From contig CAMOZD010000007.1 of the NCBI GenBank assembly GCA_946630645.1, forward strand, positions 1 to 12,118: DNA of 12,118 nucleotides, written 5' to 3'. The position numbers and the translations under genes were made by a program. Of the stretch, positions 5,367-12,118 are shown piece after piece. This DNA comes from an uncultured Lachnospiraceae bacterium. Its GTDB lineage: Bacteria > Bacillota > Clostridia > Lachnospirales > Lachnospiraceae. How positions within the stretch are numbered: position 1 is the first letter of the stretch; each line of letters starts with the position of its first letter. The notes below the pieces were generated by a model that was not told where the DNA came from, ran no database searches, and worked only from the letters and a program-made list of their open reading frames with translations.

Positions 5367-6533
5367 ATGAAAAAACTATTAAGTATGGCACTGGCACTTG
5401 TCCTTGCAGTCGGATGCCTGACTGCCTGCGGCGGAGGCTCAGGTGATAAGGGTGGATCTTCTGATACATTCCGCATCGGCGGTATCGGACCAGCCACGGG
5501 CGCAGCTGCAATCTATGGTAATGCTGTTAAGTACGGCACCCAGATTGCTGTCGATGAGATCAATGAAGCTGGCGGCCTCAATGGATATCAGATTGAATAT
5601 GATTTCCAGGATGATGTCCATGACGCTGAGAAATCTGTCAATGCCTATAATACACTGAAAGACTGGGGCATGGATATGCTGGTTGGTACCGTTACCACAG
5701 CTCCCTGTCTTGCGGTTGCTGATAAGACAGTCCAGGATAACATGTTCACAATCACACCATCTGCTTCCTCACCGGATGTCCTGATGGGTGACAATGTATT
5801 CCAGGTATGCTTCACCGATCCTAACCAGGGAAGCAAGTCCGCAGAGTACATCTCCGAAAACAAGCTGGCTACCAAGGTCGGCATCATCTACGACAGTTCC
5901 GACGTATACTCTGACGGAATCAGGGCTAAGTTCGTTGAAACAGCAAAATCTCTTAACCTTGAGGTCGTTTCCGAAGCTGCTTTCACAGCAGATTCCAAGA
6001 CAGACTTCCAGACCCAGCTTAAGCAGGCACAGGATGCAGGCGCTGATCTGGTCTTCCTGCCCATCTACTATACGGAAGCATCCATCATCCTCAAGCAGGC
6101 AAATGACATGGGCTATGCTCCCAAGTTCTTCGGCGTAGACGGTATGGACGGAATCCTGACTGTTGAGAATTTTGATACCTCTCTGGCAGAGGGTGTTATG
6201 CTGCTGACTCCTTTCGCTGCTGACTCTGAGGACGAGGCTGTTAAGAGCTTTGTTACTAAGTATCAGGAAGCTTACAAGGAGATCCCCAACCAGTTCGCAG
6301 CAGACGCTTACGATGCAGTATATGCCATCAAGGCAGCAGCCGAGAAGGCAGAGATTACACCTGAGATGACCTACAGCGAAATCAGTGACGCCATGAAGGC
6401 GGCCATGGTTGAGATTAACATCAAGGGTCTTACCGGCGGAGACGAAGGTCTTAAGTGGGAAGCTACCGGTGAAGTTAACAAGCAGCCCAAGGCTGTTATC
6501 ATCCAGGGCGGCAAATATGTGAGCATGGAGTAG
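5367..6533 (+). CDS. livJ: Branched-chain amino acid ABC transporter substrate-binding lipoprotein
   Basis: The 388-residue product starts with a lipoprotein signal: KK, a hydrophobic core and the lipobox LTAC with the lipidated Cys at residue 21, followed by a Gly/Ser-rich tether. The rest is a type I periplasmic-binding fold: FRIGGIGPATGAAAIYGNAVKYG at about residue 32, AVDEINEAGGLNGYQIEY, then AVADKTVQDNMFTITPSASSPDV, the classic LivJ/LivK ligand-site region. GGGAGG lies 10 bases before the ATG. LivJ would hold branched-chain or related amino acids at the outer membrane face and pass them to LivHM. The terminator after the gene suggests it is made in excess over the permeases. Its codons look richer in T-ending triplets than those of the neighbours, which may reflect high expression. 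The exact ligand cannot be read from sequence. Confidence 0.94.
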   Translation: MKKLLSMALALVLAVGCLTACGGGSGDKGGSSDTFRIGGIGPATGAAAIYGNAVKYGTQIAVDEINEAGGLNGYQIEYDFQDDVHDAEKSVNAYNTLKDWGMDMLVGTVTTAPCLAVADKTVQDNMFTITPSASSPDVLMGDNVFQVCFTDPNQGSKSAEYISENKLATKVGIIYDSSDVYSDGIRAKFVETAKSLNLEVVSEAAFTADSKTDFQTQLKQAQDAGADLVFLPIYYTEASIILKQANDMGYAPKFFGVDGMDGILTVENFDTSLAEGVMLLTPFAADSEDEAVKSFVTKYQEAYKEIPNQFAADAYDAVYAIKAAAEKAEITPEMTYSEISDAMKAAMVEINIKGLTGGDEGLKWEATGEVNKQPKAVIIQGGKYVSME

Positions 6534-6581
6534 TTCATGCCCAGCTTGTGAATTAATCTGTGATATCCTTATCTAAGGGTC

Positions 6582-6621
6582 CAACGGGGGGCTATCATTT
6601 AAGATACTCCCCCGTTTTTTT
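6582..6621 (+). terminator. Intrinsic terminator between livJ and livH (probably partial)
   Basis: AACGGGGGG near 6583-6591 pairs with CCCCCGTT ending at 6616, with an inner CTATC/GATA pairing, followed by seven Ts (6615-6621). It is about 50 bases after the livJ stop. The 222-base gap to livH holds no convincing second promoter; only a TATAAA at 6655-6660 with a poor -35 is seen. Read-through probably supplies the downstream genes at a lower level. Confidence 0.85.
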
Positions 6622-6755
6622 ACCATTATCCTGAAGATCGTTACTCACATTTATTATAAAGGAAGCTGTTTTCTTTGAGAGACCATTTCTTTTTATGTCA
6701 AAAAGATTTCAGATTCCCGGATCACTACTTGTTTTAACAAAGAGAGGTTTATTGT

Positions 6756-7637
6756 ATGAGTTTCTTGTCCTATTTAATTAATGGACTGAGTCTGGGCAGT
6801 GTCTACGCCATCATCGCTCTGGGCTATACGATGGTGTACGGTATTGCAAAGATGCTGAACTTCGCCCATGGTGACGTTATCATGATTGGATGCTATGTTG
6901 TATTTACACTCATGAGCCAGTACGGTGTCCATCCCGGAATCAGCATTCTTGCTGCCATATTAATCTGTACCTGTCTGGGCGTCGTCATAGAAAAGATTGC
7001 CTACAAGCCACTGAGAGGTGCCAATTCCCTGGCTGTACTGATCACAGCCATCGGTGTCAGCTACTTTCTCCAGAACCTGGCTCTCCTTATCTTTGGCGCA
7101 GATACCAAGTCCTTCACATCCGTAGTCAACATGCCGCCTCTCCATCTGGCCGGCGGAAAACTGACGATCTCTGCAGTTACCATCGTCACTGTTTTAAGCT
7201 GTATCGTCATCATGATTGCCCTTATGCTTTTCATCCGCAAGACCAGGGCAGGCCAGGCCATGCTGGCTGTCTCAGAAGACAGAGACGCAGCCCAGCTCAT
7301 GGGTGTCAACGTTAACGGAACCATCTCCCTGACCTTTGCCATCGGCTCCGGTCTGGCGGCCATAGCCGGTATTCTGCTCTGTTCCGCCTACCCGACCCTG
7401 TCTCCTTACACGGGAGCCATGCCGGGTATCAAGGCCTTTACCGCGGCAGTATTCGGCGGAATCGGATCTATTCCGGGAGCCTTTGTAGGCGGCCTTGTCC
7501 TGGGAATCATCGAAATCCTGGGCCGTGCCTACATCTCATCCCAGCTTTCTGATGCCATCGTATTTGCAGTCCTGATCCTGGTTCTCCTGATCAAGCCGAC
7601 CGGCCTCCTCGGAAAACCAATCCAGGAGAAAGTGTAG
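6756..7637 (+). CDS. livH: Branched-chain amino acid ABC transporter permease LivH
   Basis: A 293-residue integral membrane protein of the normal LivH length with about eight hydrophobic segments. Family landmarks are GLSLGSVYAIIALGYTMVYGIAKMLNFAHGD at residues 10-40, the cytoplasmic coupling loop GQAMLAVSEDRDAAQLMGVNV near 166-186 that meets the ATPases, and AVFGGIGSIPGAFVGGLVLGIIE near the C-terminus. It pairs with LivM to form the import channel. GAGAGG lies 8 bases before ATG 6756. It is the first gene after the internal terminator and is followed by livM after 10 bases. Confidence 0.95.
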   Translation: MSFLSYLINGLSLGSVYAIIALGYTMVYGIAKMLNFAHGDVIMIGCYVVFTLMSQYGVHPGISILAAILICTCLGVVIEKIAYKPLRGANSLAVLITAIGVSYFLQNLALLIFGADTKSFTSVVNMPPLHLAGGKLTISAVTIVTVLSCIVIMIALMLFIRKTRAGQAMLAVSEDRDAAQLMGVNVNGTISLTFAIGSGLAAIAGILLCSAYPTLSPYTGAMPGIKAFTAAVFGGIGSIPGAFVGGLVLGIIEILGRAYISSQLSDAIVFAVLILVLLIKPTGLLGKPIQEKV

Positions 7638-7647
7638 GTGGTATGGT

Positions 7648-8721
7648 ATGAAAACTGGTATTAAGAATATGAAAAAAGAAGTGAGAGGCCAGCTGATTAC
7701 CTACGGACTTGTCATCGGTGTCTTTATCATCGTCCAGGTTATGTTGTCCCTGGGAATGATCTCCAACCTGATGCAGGGACTTCTTGTCCCCCTTTGTACC
7801 TACTCCATCGTGGCAGTAGCCCTCAATCTCTGCGTTGGTTACCTGGGAGAGCTGAGTCTGGGGCACGCCGGCTTTATGTGTGTCGGCGCCTTTTCCTCTG
7901 CTTTCTTCACCAAATGTACCATGACCACGGGTCTCAATGAAAATGTCCGTTTCTTCCTGGCCCTTCTGGTAGGTACTCTCACCGCTGCCCTTTTCGGCTA
8001 TCTGATCGGTATCCCGGTTCTCCGTCTGCGGGGCGACTACCTGGCCATCGTAACCCTGGCCTTCGGTGAGATTATAAAAAATGTCATCAATGTTCTCTAC
8101 ATTGGAAGAGATTCCGCAGGTTTTCATTTCGGTATGAAGGATGAAACTTCCCTGGGACTGGGGGAAGATGGTGAAGTCCTCGTCAATGGTGCCAAAGGTA
8201 TCATGAGAACACCCCATCAGTCCACTTTTACCATTGGTGTAATCCTGCTGCTGATCAGCCTTTTTGTATGCTTCCAGCTTGTTAATTCCCGCAGCGGCCG
8301 CGCCATCATGGCCATCCGTGACAACCGGATCGCAGCGGAATCCGTGGGAATCCCCATCACCAAATACAAGCTGCTGGCCTTTACCATCTCGGCTGCCATC
8401 GCCGGCATCGGCGGCGTTCTCTATGCTCATAACCTGTCTACGCTGACAGCCCAGCCGGCCAACTTCGGCTACAATATGTCCATCATGATTCTGGTATTTG
8501 TCGTTCTCGGTGGTATGGGAAGCTTCCGCGGTTCTGTAATCGCCGCAGTTCTTCTGACCATGCTCCCGGAGATTCTCCGGGGCCTGGCCGACTACCGTAT
8601 GCTGATTTATGCCATCGTCCTGATTGCCATGATGTTATTCAACTGGTCACCCAAGCTGATTGAGTTCCGGAAGAAATTTATCGCCGATGTATTCAAGAAA
8701 AAAGAAAAGGAGGCTGCATAA
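7648..8721 (+). CDS. livM: Branched-chain amino acid ABC transporter permease LivM
   Basis: A 357-residue membrane protein, within the usual LivM range. Diagnostic stretches are YLGELSLGHAGFMCVGAFSSA at about residues 71-91, LRLRGDYLAIVTLAFGEIIKNV at about 126-147 and the coupling loop SGRAIMAIRDNRIAAESVGI at about 215-234, followed by the final membrane segments and GGMGSFRGSVIAAVLL. The C-terminus is lysine-rich (FKKKEKEAA). AGGTGG precedes ATG 7648 by 6 bases. Its stop is one base from the livG start, so LivM and LivG are probably translationally coupled. A charged stretch after residue 165 (KDETSLGLGEDGEVLVNG) forms an outside loop of the type seen in many LivM proteins. Confidence 0.95.
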   Translation: MKTGIKNMKKEVRGQLITYGLVIGVFIIVQVMLSLGMISNLMQGLLVPLCTYSIVAVALNLCVGYLGELSLGHAGFMCVGAFSSAFFTKCTMTTGLNENVRFFLALLVGTLTAALFGYLIGIPVLRLRGDYLAIVTLAFGEIIKNVINVLYIGRDSAGFHFGMKDETSLGLGEDGEVLVNGAKGIMRTPHQSTFTIGVILLLISLFVCFQLVNSRSGRAIMAIRDNRIAAESVGIPITKYKLLAFTISAAIAGIGGVLYAHNLSTLTAQPANFGYNMSIMILVFVVLGGMGSFRGSVIAAVLLTMLPEILRGLADYRMLIYAIVLIAMMLFNWSPKLIEFRKKFIADVFKKKEKEAA

Positions 8722-8722
8722 T

Positions 8723-9481
8723 ATGGCTTTACTGGAAGTAAGTAATTTAAGCATCTCCTTTGGAGGCCTGCGGGCCGTTGACAACTTTTCCCTGAACATC
8801 GAAAAGAACCAGCTCTACGGACTGATCGGCCCCAATGGAGCGGGAAAAACCACAGTATTTAACATGCTCACCGGTGTTTACCGGCCCGACGAGGGAATCA
8901 TCCGCCTTGACGGTCAGGACCTGGTGGGAAAGAAGACCATCGAAATCAACCAGGCCGGCATAGCCAGGACTTTCCAGAATATCCGTCTTTTCGGCCAGCA
9001 GACCGTGATGGACAATGTCAAGATTGGTCTTCACAACCAGTATGAATATTCCACTTTAACCGGCATTCTCCGCCTGCCCAAGTACCACAGCATGGAGAAG
9101 GCCATGAATGAAAAGGCCATCGACCTGCTCAAAGTATTTGAGCTGGAGGACAAGGCGGATTACCTGGCCTCCAACCTTCCCTACGGCCAGCAGCGTAAGC
9201 TGGAGATCGCCCGGGCTCTTGCCACCAATCCCAAGCTGCTCCTCCTCGACGAGCCGGCAGCGGGCATGAACCCCAACGAGACCCAGGAGCTGATGGATAC
9301 TATCCGTTTTGTCCGTGACAACTTTGACATGACGATTCTTCTGATCGAGCATGATATGCGTCTTGTCGCCGGAATCTGTGAAGACCTGACCGTCTTAAAC
9401 TTCGGCCAGGTTCTGGCCCAGGGTGACACAAAGACCGTGCTTAAGAATCCGGAAGTAATCAAGGCTTATCTTGGTGAGTAG
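8723..9481 (+). CDS. livG: Branched-chain amino acid ABC transporter ATP-binding protein LivG
   Basis: A 252-residue ATPase. Walker A GPNGAGKTT is at residues 36-44, the Q-loop in ARTFQNIRLF at 81-90, the LivG-type signature LPYGQQRKLEIARAL at 152-166 (YGQQ in place of SGGQ, a known trait of LivG), Walker B LLLLDE at 172-177 and the switch His in LIEHDM at 210. It drives import together with LivF at the LivHM coupling loops. The frame is open further upstream inside livM, but AAGGAGG at 8707-8713 sits 9 bases before ATG 8723 and the family N-terminus (LLEVSNLSISFGGL) begins there. It is followed by livF after 13 bases. Confidence 0.95.
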   Translation: MALLEVSNLSISFGGLRAVDNFSLNIEKNQLYGLIGPNGAGKTTVFNMLTGVYRPDEGIIRLDGQDLVGKKTIEINQAGIARTFQNIRLFGQQTVMDNVKIGLHNQYEYSTLTGILRLPKYHSMEKAMNEKAIDLLKVFELEDKADYLASNLPYGQQRKLEIARALATNPKLLLLDEPAAGMNPNETQELMDTIRFVRDNFDMTILLIEHDMRLVAGICEDLTVLNFGQVLAQGDTKTVLKNPEVIKAYLGE

Positions 9482-9494
9482 GAGGTGACCTGAT

Positions 9495-10205
9495 ATGGCT
9501 ATGCTTGAAGTTAAAGATCTGCAGGTATTTTACGGTATGATCCAGGCCATCAAGGGCATTTCCTTTGAGGTCAACGAGGGAGAAGTCATCGCCCTGATCG
9601 GTGCCAACGGCGCCGGCAAGACGACCACCCTCCAGACCATCACCGGTATGCTCAGTGCCAAGGCCGGACATGTAATTTTTGAAGGTCAGGACATCACCCG
9701 GATTCCGGGTCACAAGATCGTCACCATGGGCATGGCCCATGTGCCCGAAGGCCGGAGAGTCTTCGCCAACCTGACTGTATACGAGAATCTGAAGATGGGT
9801 GCTTACACCCGGAAGGATAAAGATGAGATTGCCAGGAACCTGGAGATGGTTTACAAGAGCTTTCCCCGGCTGGAAGAGCGAAAGAACCAGTCAGCCGGAA
9901 CCCTGAGCGGCGGTGAGCAGCAGATGCTTGCCATGGGCCGGGCCCTCATGTCCAACCCCCGCATCATCCTTATGGATGAGCCTTCCATGGGCCTGTCTCC
10001 CATCTTTGTTGAGGAGATCTTCCACATCATCGAGGAGATTTCTTCCAAGGGAACCACAGTTCTTCTTGTAGAGCAGAATGCGAAAAAGGCTCTTTCCATC
10101 GCAGACCGGGCATATGTCCTTGAAACCGGAACGATTGCCCTGAGCGGAGACGCCAAAGACCTCATGTCCAATGAGCAGATCCGCAAGGCTTATCTTGGAG
10201 AGTAG
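9495..10205 (+). CDS. livF: Branched-chain amino acid ABC transporter ATP-binding protein LivF
   Basis: The 236-residue length is typical for LivF. Walker A GANGAGKTT is at residues 36-44, the family block GMAHVPEGRRVFANLTVYENL at 78-98, the signature LSGGEQQ at 136-142, Walker B IILMDE at 156-161 and LLVEQNA, where Gln takes the place of the switch His as is usual in LivF. LivF pairs with LivG, so the dimer has one His-switch and one Gln-switch subunit. AGGAGGTGA lies 6 bases before ATG 9495, the strongest ribosome binding site in the operon. The gene ends 9 bases before the kinase-like gene. Confidence 0.95.
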   Translation: MAMLEVKDLQVFYGMIQAIKGISFEVNEGEVIALIGANGAGKTTTLQTITGMLSAKAGHVIFEGQDITRIPGHKIVTMGMAHVPEGRRVFANLTVYENLKMGAYTRKDKDEIARNLEMVYKSFPRLEERKNQSAGTLSGGEQQMLAMGRALMSNPRIILMDEPSMGLSPIFVEEIFHIIEEISSKGTTVLLVEQNAKKALSIADRAYVLETGTIALSGDAKDLMSNEQIRKAYLGE

Positions 10206-10209
10206 GTGA
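10204..10209 (+). promoter_or_regulatory. Ribosome binding site of the kinase-like gene
   Basis: AGGTGA overlaps the livF stop codon and lies 5 bases before ATG 10215. The in-frame GTG at 10206 lies inside this site, so ATG 10215 is preferred. Confidence 0.6.
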
Positions 10210-10214
10210 CAGTA

Positions 10215-10841
10215 ATGGATCATAAAGTTATCACTATAGCAAGAAGCTACGGCAGCGGCGGCCGGACCCTGGGCAAGCTGCTGGCCGAGCGGTTAAATAT
10301 GAAATACTATGACTATGACCTGATTCGTATGGCCTCCGAGGAAAGCGGTATCCATGAATCTCTTTTCGGACGGCTGGATGAAAAAGTGAAAAGTAAGACT
10401 GCCGGTATTTTCGGCAAATCGGAAAATGTCTACAGTGGCCAGGTACTGCCGCCCAGCAGCGACAAGTACACCTCCGCTGACAACATTTTCAATATCCAGG
10501 CTGAAATCATCCGCAAGGTGGCTGAGGAAGGTCCCTGTATCATCATCGGCCGCTGTGCCGATTTCATCCTCAAAGACCAGCCCAATGTGATCAGGCTATA
10601 TTTCTATGCCTCCAGGCAGAACTGTATAGACCGTGTCCGCCGGCAGAACGGAGGCACGGACAAGGATATCATCAACATGATCCAGAAGACCGATAAGTAC
10701 CGGGCAGAATACTACCGCTACCACACCGGCCGGGACTGGCAGGATTTATCCAACTATGACTTCTGCCTCAACACCTCCAGCCTCTCCTATGAGAAGCTGG
10801 CCGAGGTTGTGGAAGCCTATATCAATATCTACGAGGGCTGA
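10215..10841 (+). CDS. Cytidylate kinase-like family protein
   Basis: A 208-residue product of the cytidylate-kinase-like (Cytidylate_kin2) family. Near the N-terminus VITIARSYGSGGRTLGKLLAERL is the modified phosphate-binding loop of this family, followed by KYYDYDLI. GPCIIIGRCADFIL near residue 110 and the lid-like KYRAEYYRYHTGRDWQDLSNYDFCLNTSSL near 155-190 also fit. A P-loop nucleotide kinase role is likely, but these proteins differ from true Cmk, and the real substrate is not established for the family. It starts 9 bases after livF and is the last gene before the tandem terminators, so it is co-transcribed with the amino acid importer. That pairing has no obvious metabolic reason. There is no signal peptide, so it should be cytoplasmic. 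Confidence 0.88.
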   Translation: MDHKVITIARSYGSGGRTLGKLLAERLNMKYYDYDLIRMASEESGIHESLFGRLDEKVKSKTAGIFGKSENVYSGQVLPPSSDKYTSADNIFNIQAEIIRKVAEEGPCIIIGRCADFILKDQPNVIRLYFYASRQNCIDRVRRQNGGTDKDIINMIQKTDKYRAEYYRYHTGRDWQDLSNYDFCLNTSSLSYEKLAEVVEAYINIYEG

Positions 10842-10931
10842 GCCCTTCTTCCTTTCCGGCAGGGGCCAGCTTAAAAAGCAAGTTGCCCTGCTAAAGGGAA
10901 AAATCTTTAAGGGAAATCTATTTTTAAAATG

Positions 10932-10988
10932 AAAGGCAGGAAGCCAAGGGTCTGATCTGACACAGACCATAAGGCTTCCTGCCTTTTT
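10932..10988 (+). terminator. Main terminator of the liv operon (bidirectional form)
   Basis: AAAGGCAGGAAGCC at 10932-10945 pairs with GGCTTCCTGCCTTT at 10973-10986, 14 bp without mismatch. An inner hairpin, GGTCTG (10949-10954) with CAGACC (10963-10968), sits in the loop. Ts run to 10988. On the - strand the stem is followed by CATTTTAAAAAT, so it may also stop transcripts from the right. The 90 bases before it hold a weaker structure (GCAGGG 10859-10864 with CCCTGC 10886-10891) without a T tract. Confidence 0.88.
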
Positions 10989-11004
10989 ACCTTCCTGCCT
11001 TTTT
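10975..11004. repeat. Direct repeat of the terminator 3' half
   Basis: CTTCCTGCCTTTTT occurs at 10975-10988 and again at 10991-11004, separated by two bases. Both copies could pair with the same upstream GGCAGGAAG arm, giving two alternative stems. Confidence 0.7.
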
Positions 11005-11012
11005 TATGCCAA

Positions 11013-11040
11013 AGAGGCTGCCGCTTTAGCGACAGCCTCT
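11013..11040. terminator. Hairpin between convergent genes, perhaps a terminator for the XRE gene
   Basis: AGAGGCTG (11013-11020) pairs with CAGCCTCT (11033-11040), continued by CGC/GCG around a TTTA loop after a one-base mismatch. On the - strand it is followed by only TTT before GGC, so termination there would be weak; on the + strand there is no T tract. Confidence 0.5.
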
Positions 11041-11047
11041 GCAATCC

Positions 11048-11077
11048 GGTCTCCTCCCGGAGCCTTTTTCTCTTTTT
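11048..11077 (+). terminator. Second + strand terminator
   Basis: GG-T-CTCC (11048-11054) pairs with GGAGCC (11059-11064) with one bulged T and a four-base loop, followed by TTTTTCTCTTTTT to 11077. It acts as a back-up to the stronger terminator upstream and ends just before the 3' end of the convergent XRE gene. Confidence 0.65.
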
Positions 11078-11094
11078 ATCTGTATTATCTCTGC

Positions 11095-11535
11095 CTATTT
11101 TTTCTGGTTAAGAAACATCTCTACCGCATTACCCAGAAGGGTATTCAGGACATCTTCTCCCTGGCTCTGGTCTCCCTTTAAAAGCTTCATGACTGCCTTT
11201 TTCGTATCTGCGTCGGCATCCCGGTAAAGCTCTACCAGCTTCTTCTCCGCTGCCGTCAGCTTCATGGAGCTTTTGCCGGTTGAGGAGGATGAAGAGCTTG
11301 ATGATGAAGATGAGCCTGTCTTAGACCCCTTTGCCGCATTCAAAAGGGAGACCTGGGTGACACCTGTTGCCTTGGCAATCAGCTTGAGCTGGTCCCTGGT
11401 CAGGTCCTTCTCGCCCCGCTCTGCCTTACTGATATCTGACGCCGTCAGCCCCTTGACCTTTTTGGCCAGCTGTTCCTGGGTCAGTCCCGCTCCTGTTCTA
11501 GCTTCCTTGATTAACACTCCTACTTTTTTTGCCAT
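11095..11535 (-). CDS. XRE-type helix-turn-helix protein with poly-serine linker
   Basis: A 146-residue protein in three parts. Residues about 5-66 form an XRE/Cro-type helix-turn-helix: VGVLIKEARTGAGLTQEQLAKKV, then SDISKAERGEKDLTRDQLKLIAKATGV, with the recognition helix around TASDISKAERG. Residues 75-85 are eleven serines in a row, then TGKSS. Residues 91-146 are a helical tail beginning MKLTAAEKKLVELYRDADADTKKAVMKLLKG. ATG 11535 has AGGGAGG five bases upstream. It lies 63 bases downstream of metA on the same strand, with no promoter recognised between them, so it may be the second gene of a metA transcript. It probably binds DNA; its targets are unknown. Similar small HTH proteins occur in Lachnospiraceae, but I know of no assigned role. 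Confidence 0.85.
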   Translation of the reverse strand: MAKKVGVLIKEARTGAGLTQEQLAKKVKGLTASDISKAERGEKDLTRDQLKLIAKATGVTQVSLLNAAKGSKTGSSSSSSSSSSSTGKSSMKLTAAEKKLVELYRDADADTKKAVMKLLKGDQSQGEDVLNTLLGNAVEMFLNQKK

Positions 11536-11544
11536 AAAAACCTC

Positions 11545-11563
11545 CCTGGTCCTTATATCCAGG
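11545..11563 (-). promoter_or_regulatory. Small inverted repeat next to the XRE ribosome binding site
   Basis: CCTGG at 11545-11549 and CCAGG at 11559-11563 can form a 5-bp stem in - strand RNA, its last pairs abutting the AGGGAGG site. It could slightly hide the site. The evidence is weak. Confidence 0.25.
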
Positions 11564-11598
11564 CACTTTCAAGCCTGCTGCAGGTCCTGTTTACGTCC

Positions 11599-12118
11599 CT
11601 ATTCCATCTTCTCGATATCTTCAAGAATATAAGGTGTCATCTGGTATACGTAATAATTGAGCCAGTTGGAATAGAGGGTGTTGGCATGGCAGCGCCATGA
11701 CTTGACCGGGCCCTGGGCCGGGTCATCATTCTTATAGTAGCCGTGGGGGAAGGGAACATTATCCATGCCCTTCTTTAAATCTCTCTGATACTCTCCGTCC
11801 AGGGTCACCACATCATACTCCGGATGGCCCATGACAAAGATATGACGGCCGCCCCTGGCGATAATAATAAAGGGTCCTGCCACGTCGGAATCGGCCAGAA
11901 TGGTCAGCCTGGGATCGGCCTCCACTTCCTCCCGGATAATCCCTGTATGCCTGGAATGGGGTGCCTTGAAAACATCGTCAAAGCCCCTGACCAGGGGAGT
12001 CTTCTTATGGATGGTCCTGTGGTCAAAGACGCCGAACATCTTCTCCGGCAGGTCCTGCTTGTGGATCCCGTAATGATAGTAGAGTCCGGCCTGGGCTGCC
12101 CAGCAGATATGGAAGGTG
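11599..12118 (-). CDS. metA: Homoserine O-acetyl/succinyltransferase, C-terminal part (5' end outside window)
   Basis: The visible 173 residues run from TFHICWAAQAGLYYHYGI at the window edge to the stop. The catalytic Cys of the MetA family is in HICW (codon 12103-12105), and the catalytic His and Glu are in MGHPEYD. LVRGFDDVFKAPHSRH and SNWLNYYVYQMTPY are further MetA signatures. The full protein is usually about 300-310 residues, so roughly 130 are missing to the right. MetA transfers an acyl group from acyl-CoA to homoserine, the first committed step of methionine synthesis, in the cytoplasm. The residue that decides acetyl versus succinyl donor lies outside the window; in Firmicutes acetyl is usual. 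The frame continues with no stop before the edge, so truncation is only by the window. Confidence 0.95.
   Translation of the reverse strand, partial: TFHICWAAQAGLYYHYGIHKQDLPEKMFGVFDHRTIHKKTPLVRGFDDVFKAPHSRHTGIIREEVEADPRLTILADSDVAGPFIIIARGGRHIFVMGHPEYDVVTLDGEYQRDLKKGMDNVPFPHGYYKNDDPAQGPVKSWRCHANTLYSNWLNYYVYQMTPYILEDIEKME

Noticed and set aside
6632..6660. Separate promoter for livH
   Set aside because: TATAAA at 6655-6660 is acceptable, but the matching -35 (TGAAGA) fits only three of six positions; read-through from livJ is simpler.
7591..8430. A 279-codon open frame on the - strand opposite livH/livM
   Set aside because: It lies antisense to a clear LivM, its composition (many Gly, Asp, Gln, Lys) is that of a reversed membrane gene, and it shows no recognised domain.

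Overview
The window reads as chromosomal DNA from an anaerobic Firmicute, most likely a clostridium of the Lachnospiraceae type. This is an inference from strong GGAGG-type ribosome binding sites, AT-rich intergenic DNA with sigma-A-like promoters, intrinsic terminators, a MetA-type homoserine acyltransferase, a DUF4037 protein, a MepA-like MATE pump and a lipoprotein-type LivJ. There are no RNA genes, insertion sequences, phage genes or CRISPR arrays. Most of it is ordinary metabolic and transport DNA.

Layout. (1) 1-1217, + strand: the end of a FecCD-type iron/siderophore ABC permease, its FecE-type ATPase and a perfect 13-bp-stem terminator. (2) 1270-3268, - strand: a DUF4037 nucleotidyltransferase-like gene followed by a TPR-repeat gene, separated by about 190 bp that carry three tandem copies of a roughly 42-44 bp unit, each able to form a hairpin. 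(3) 3410-4952, - strand: a MATE efflux pump with its own terminator and a near-consensus promoter whose 17-bp spacer holds a 14-bp dyad, a likely repressor site. (4) 4953-5366: a divergent regulatory region with a nested palindrome and the livJ promoter, whose -35 box lies inside a 35-bp dyad. (5) 5367-10841, + strand: a complete branched-chain amino acid type ABC importer in the order livJ, livH, livM, livG, livF, followed 9 bp later by a cytidylate-kinase-like gene. A terminator between livJ and livH probably lets the binding protein be made in excess over the membrane parts. (6) 10842-11094: a structured terminator region between convergent genes. (7) 11095-12118, - strand: the C-terminal part of homoserine O-acyltransferase (metA) followed by a small XRE-type helix-turn-helix protein with an 11-serine linker.

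How the parts work together: LivJ would capture an amino acid outside the membrane, LivH and LivM form the channel and LivG and LivF power it. MetA starts methionine synthesis, so two amino acid supply functions flank the convergent terminators. I see no clear novel multi-gene system. The observations most worth checking are the tandem hairpin repeats at 2100-2227, the operator-like dyads at the MATE and livJ promoters, the kinase-like gene attached to the liv operon, and the XRE gene behind metA.
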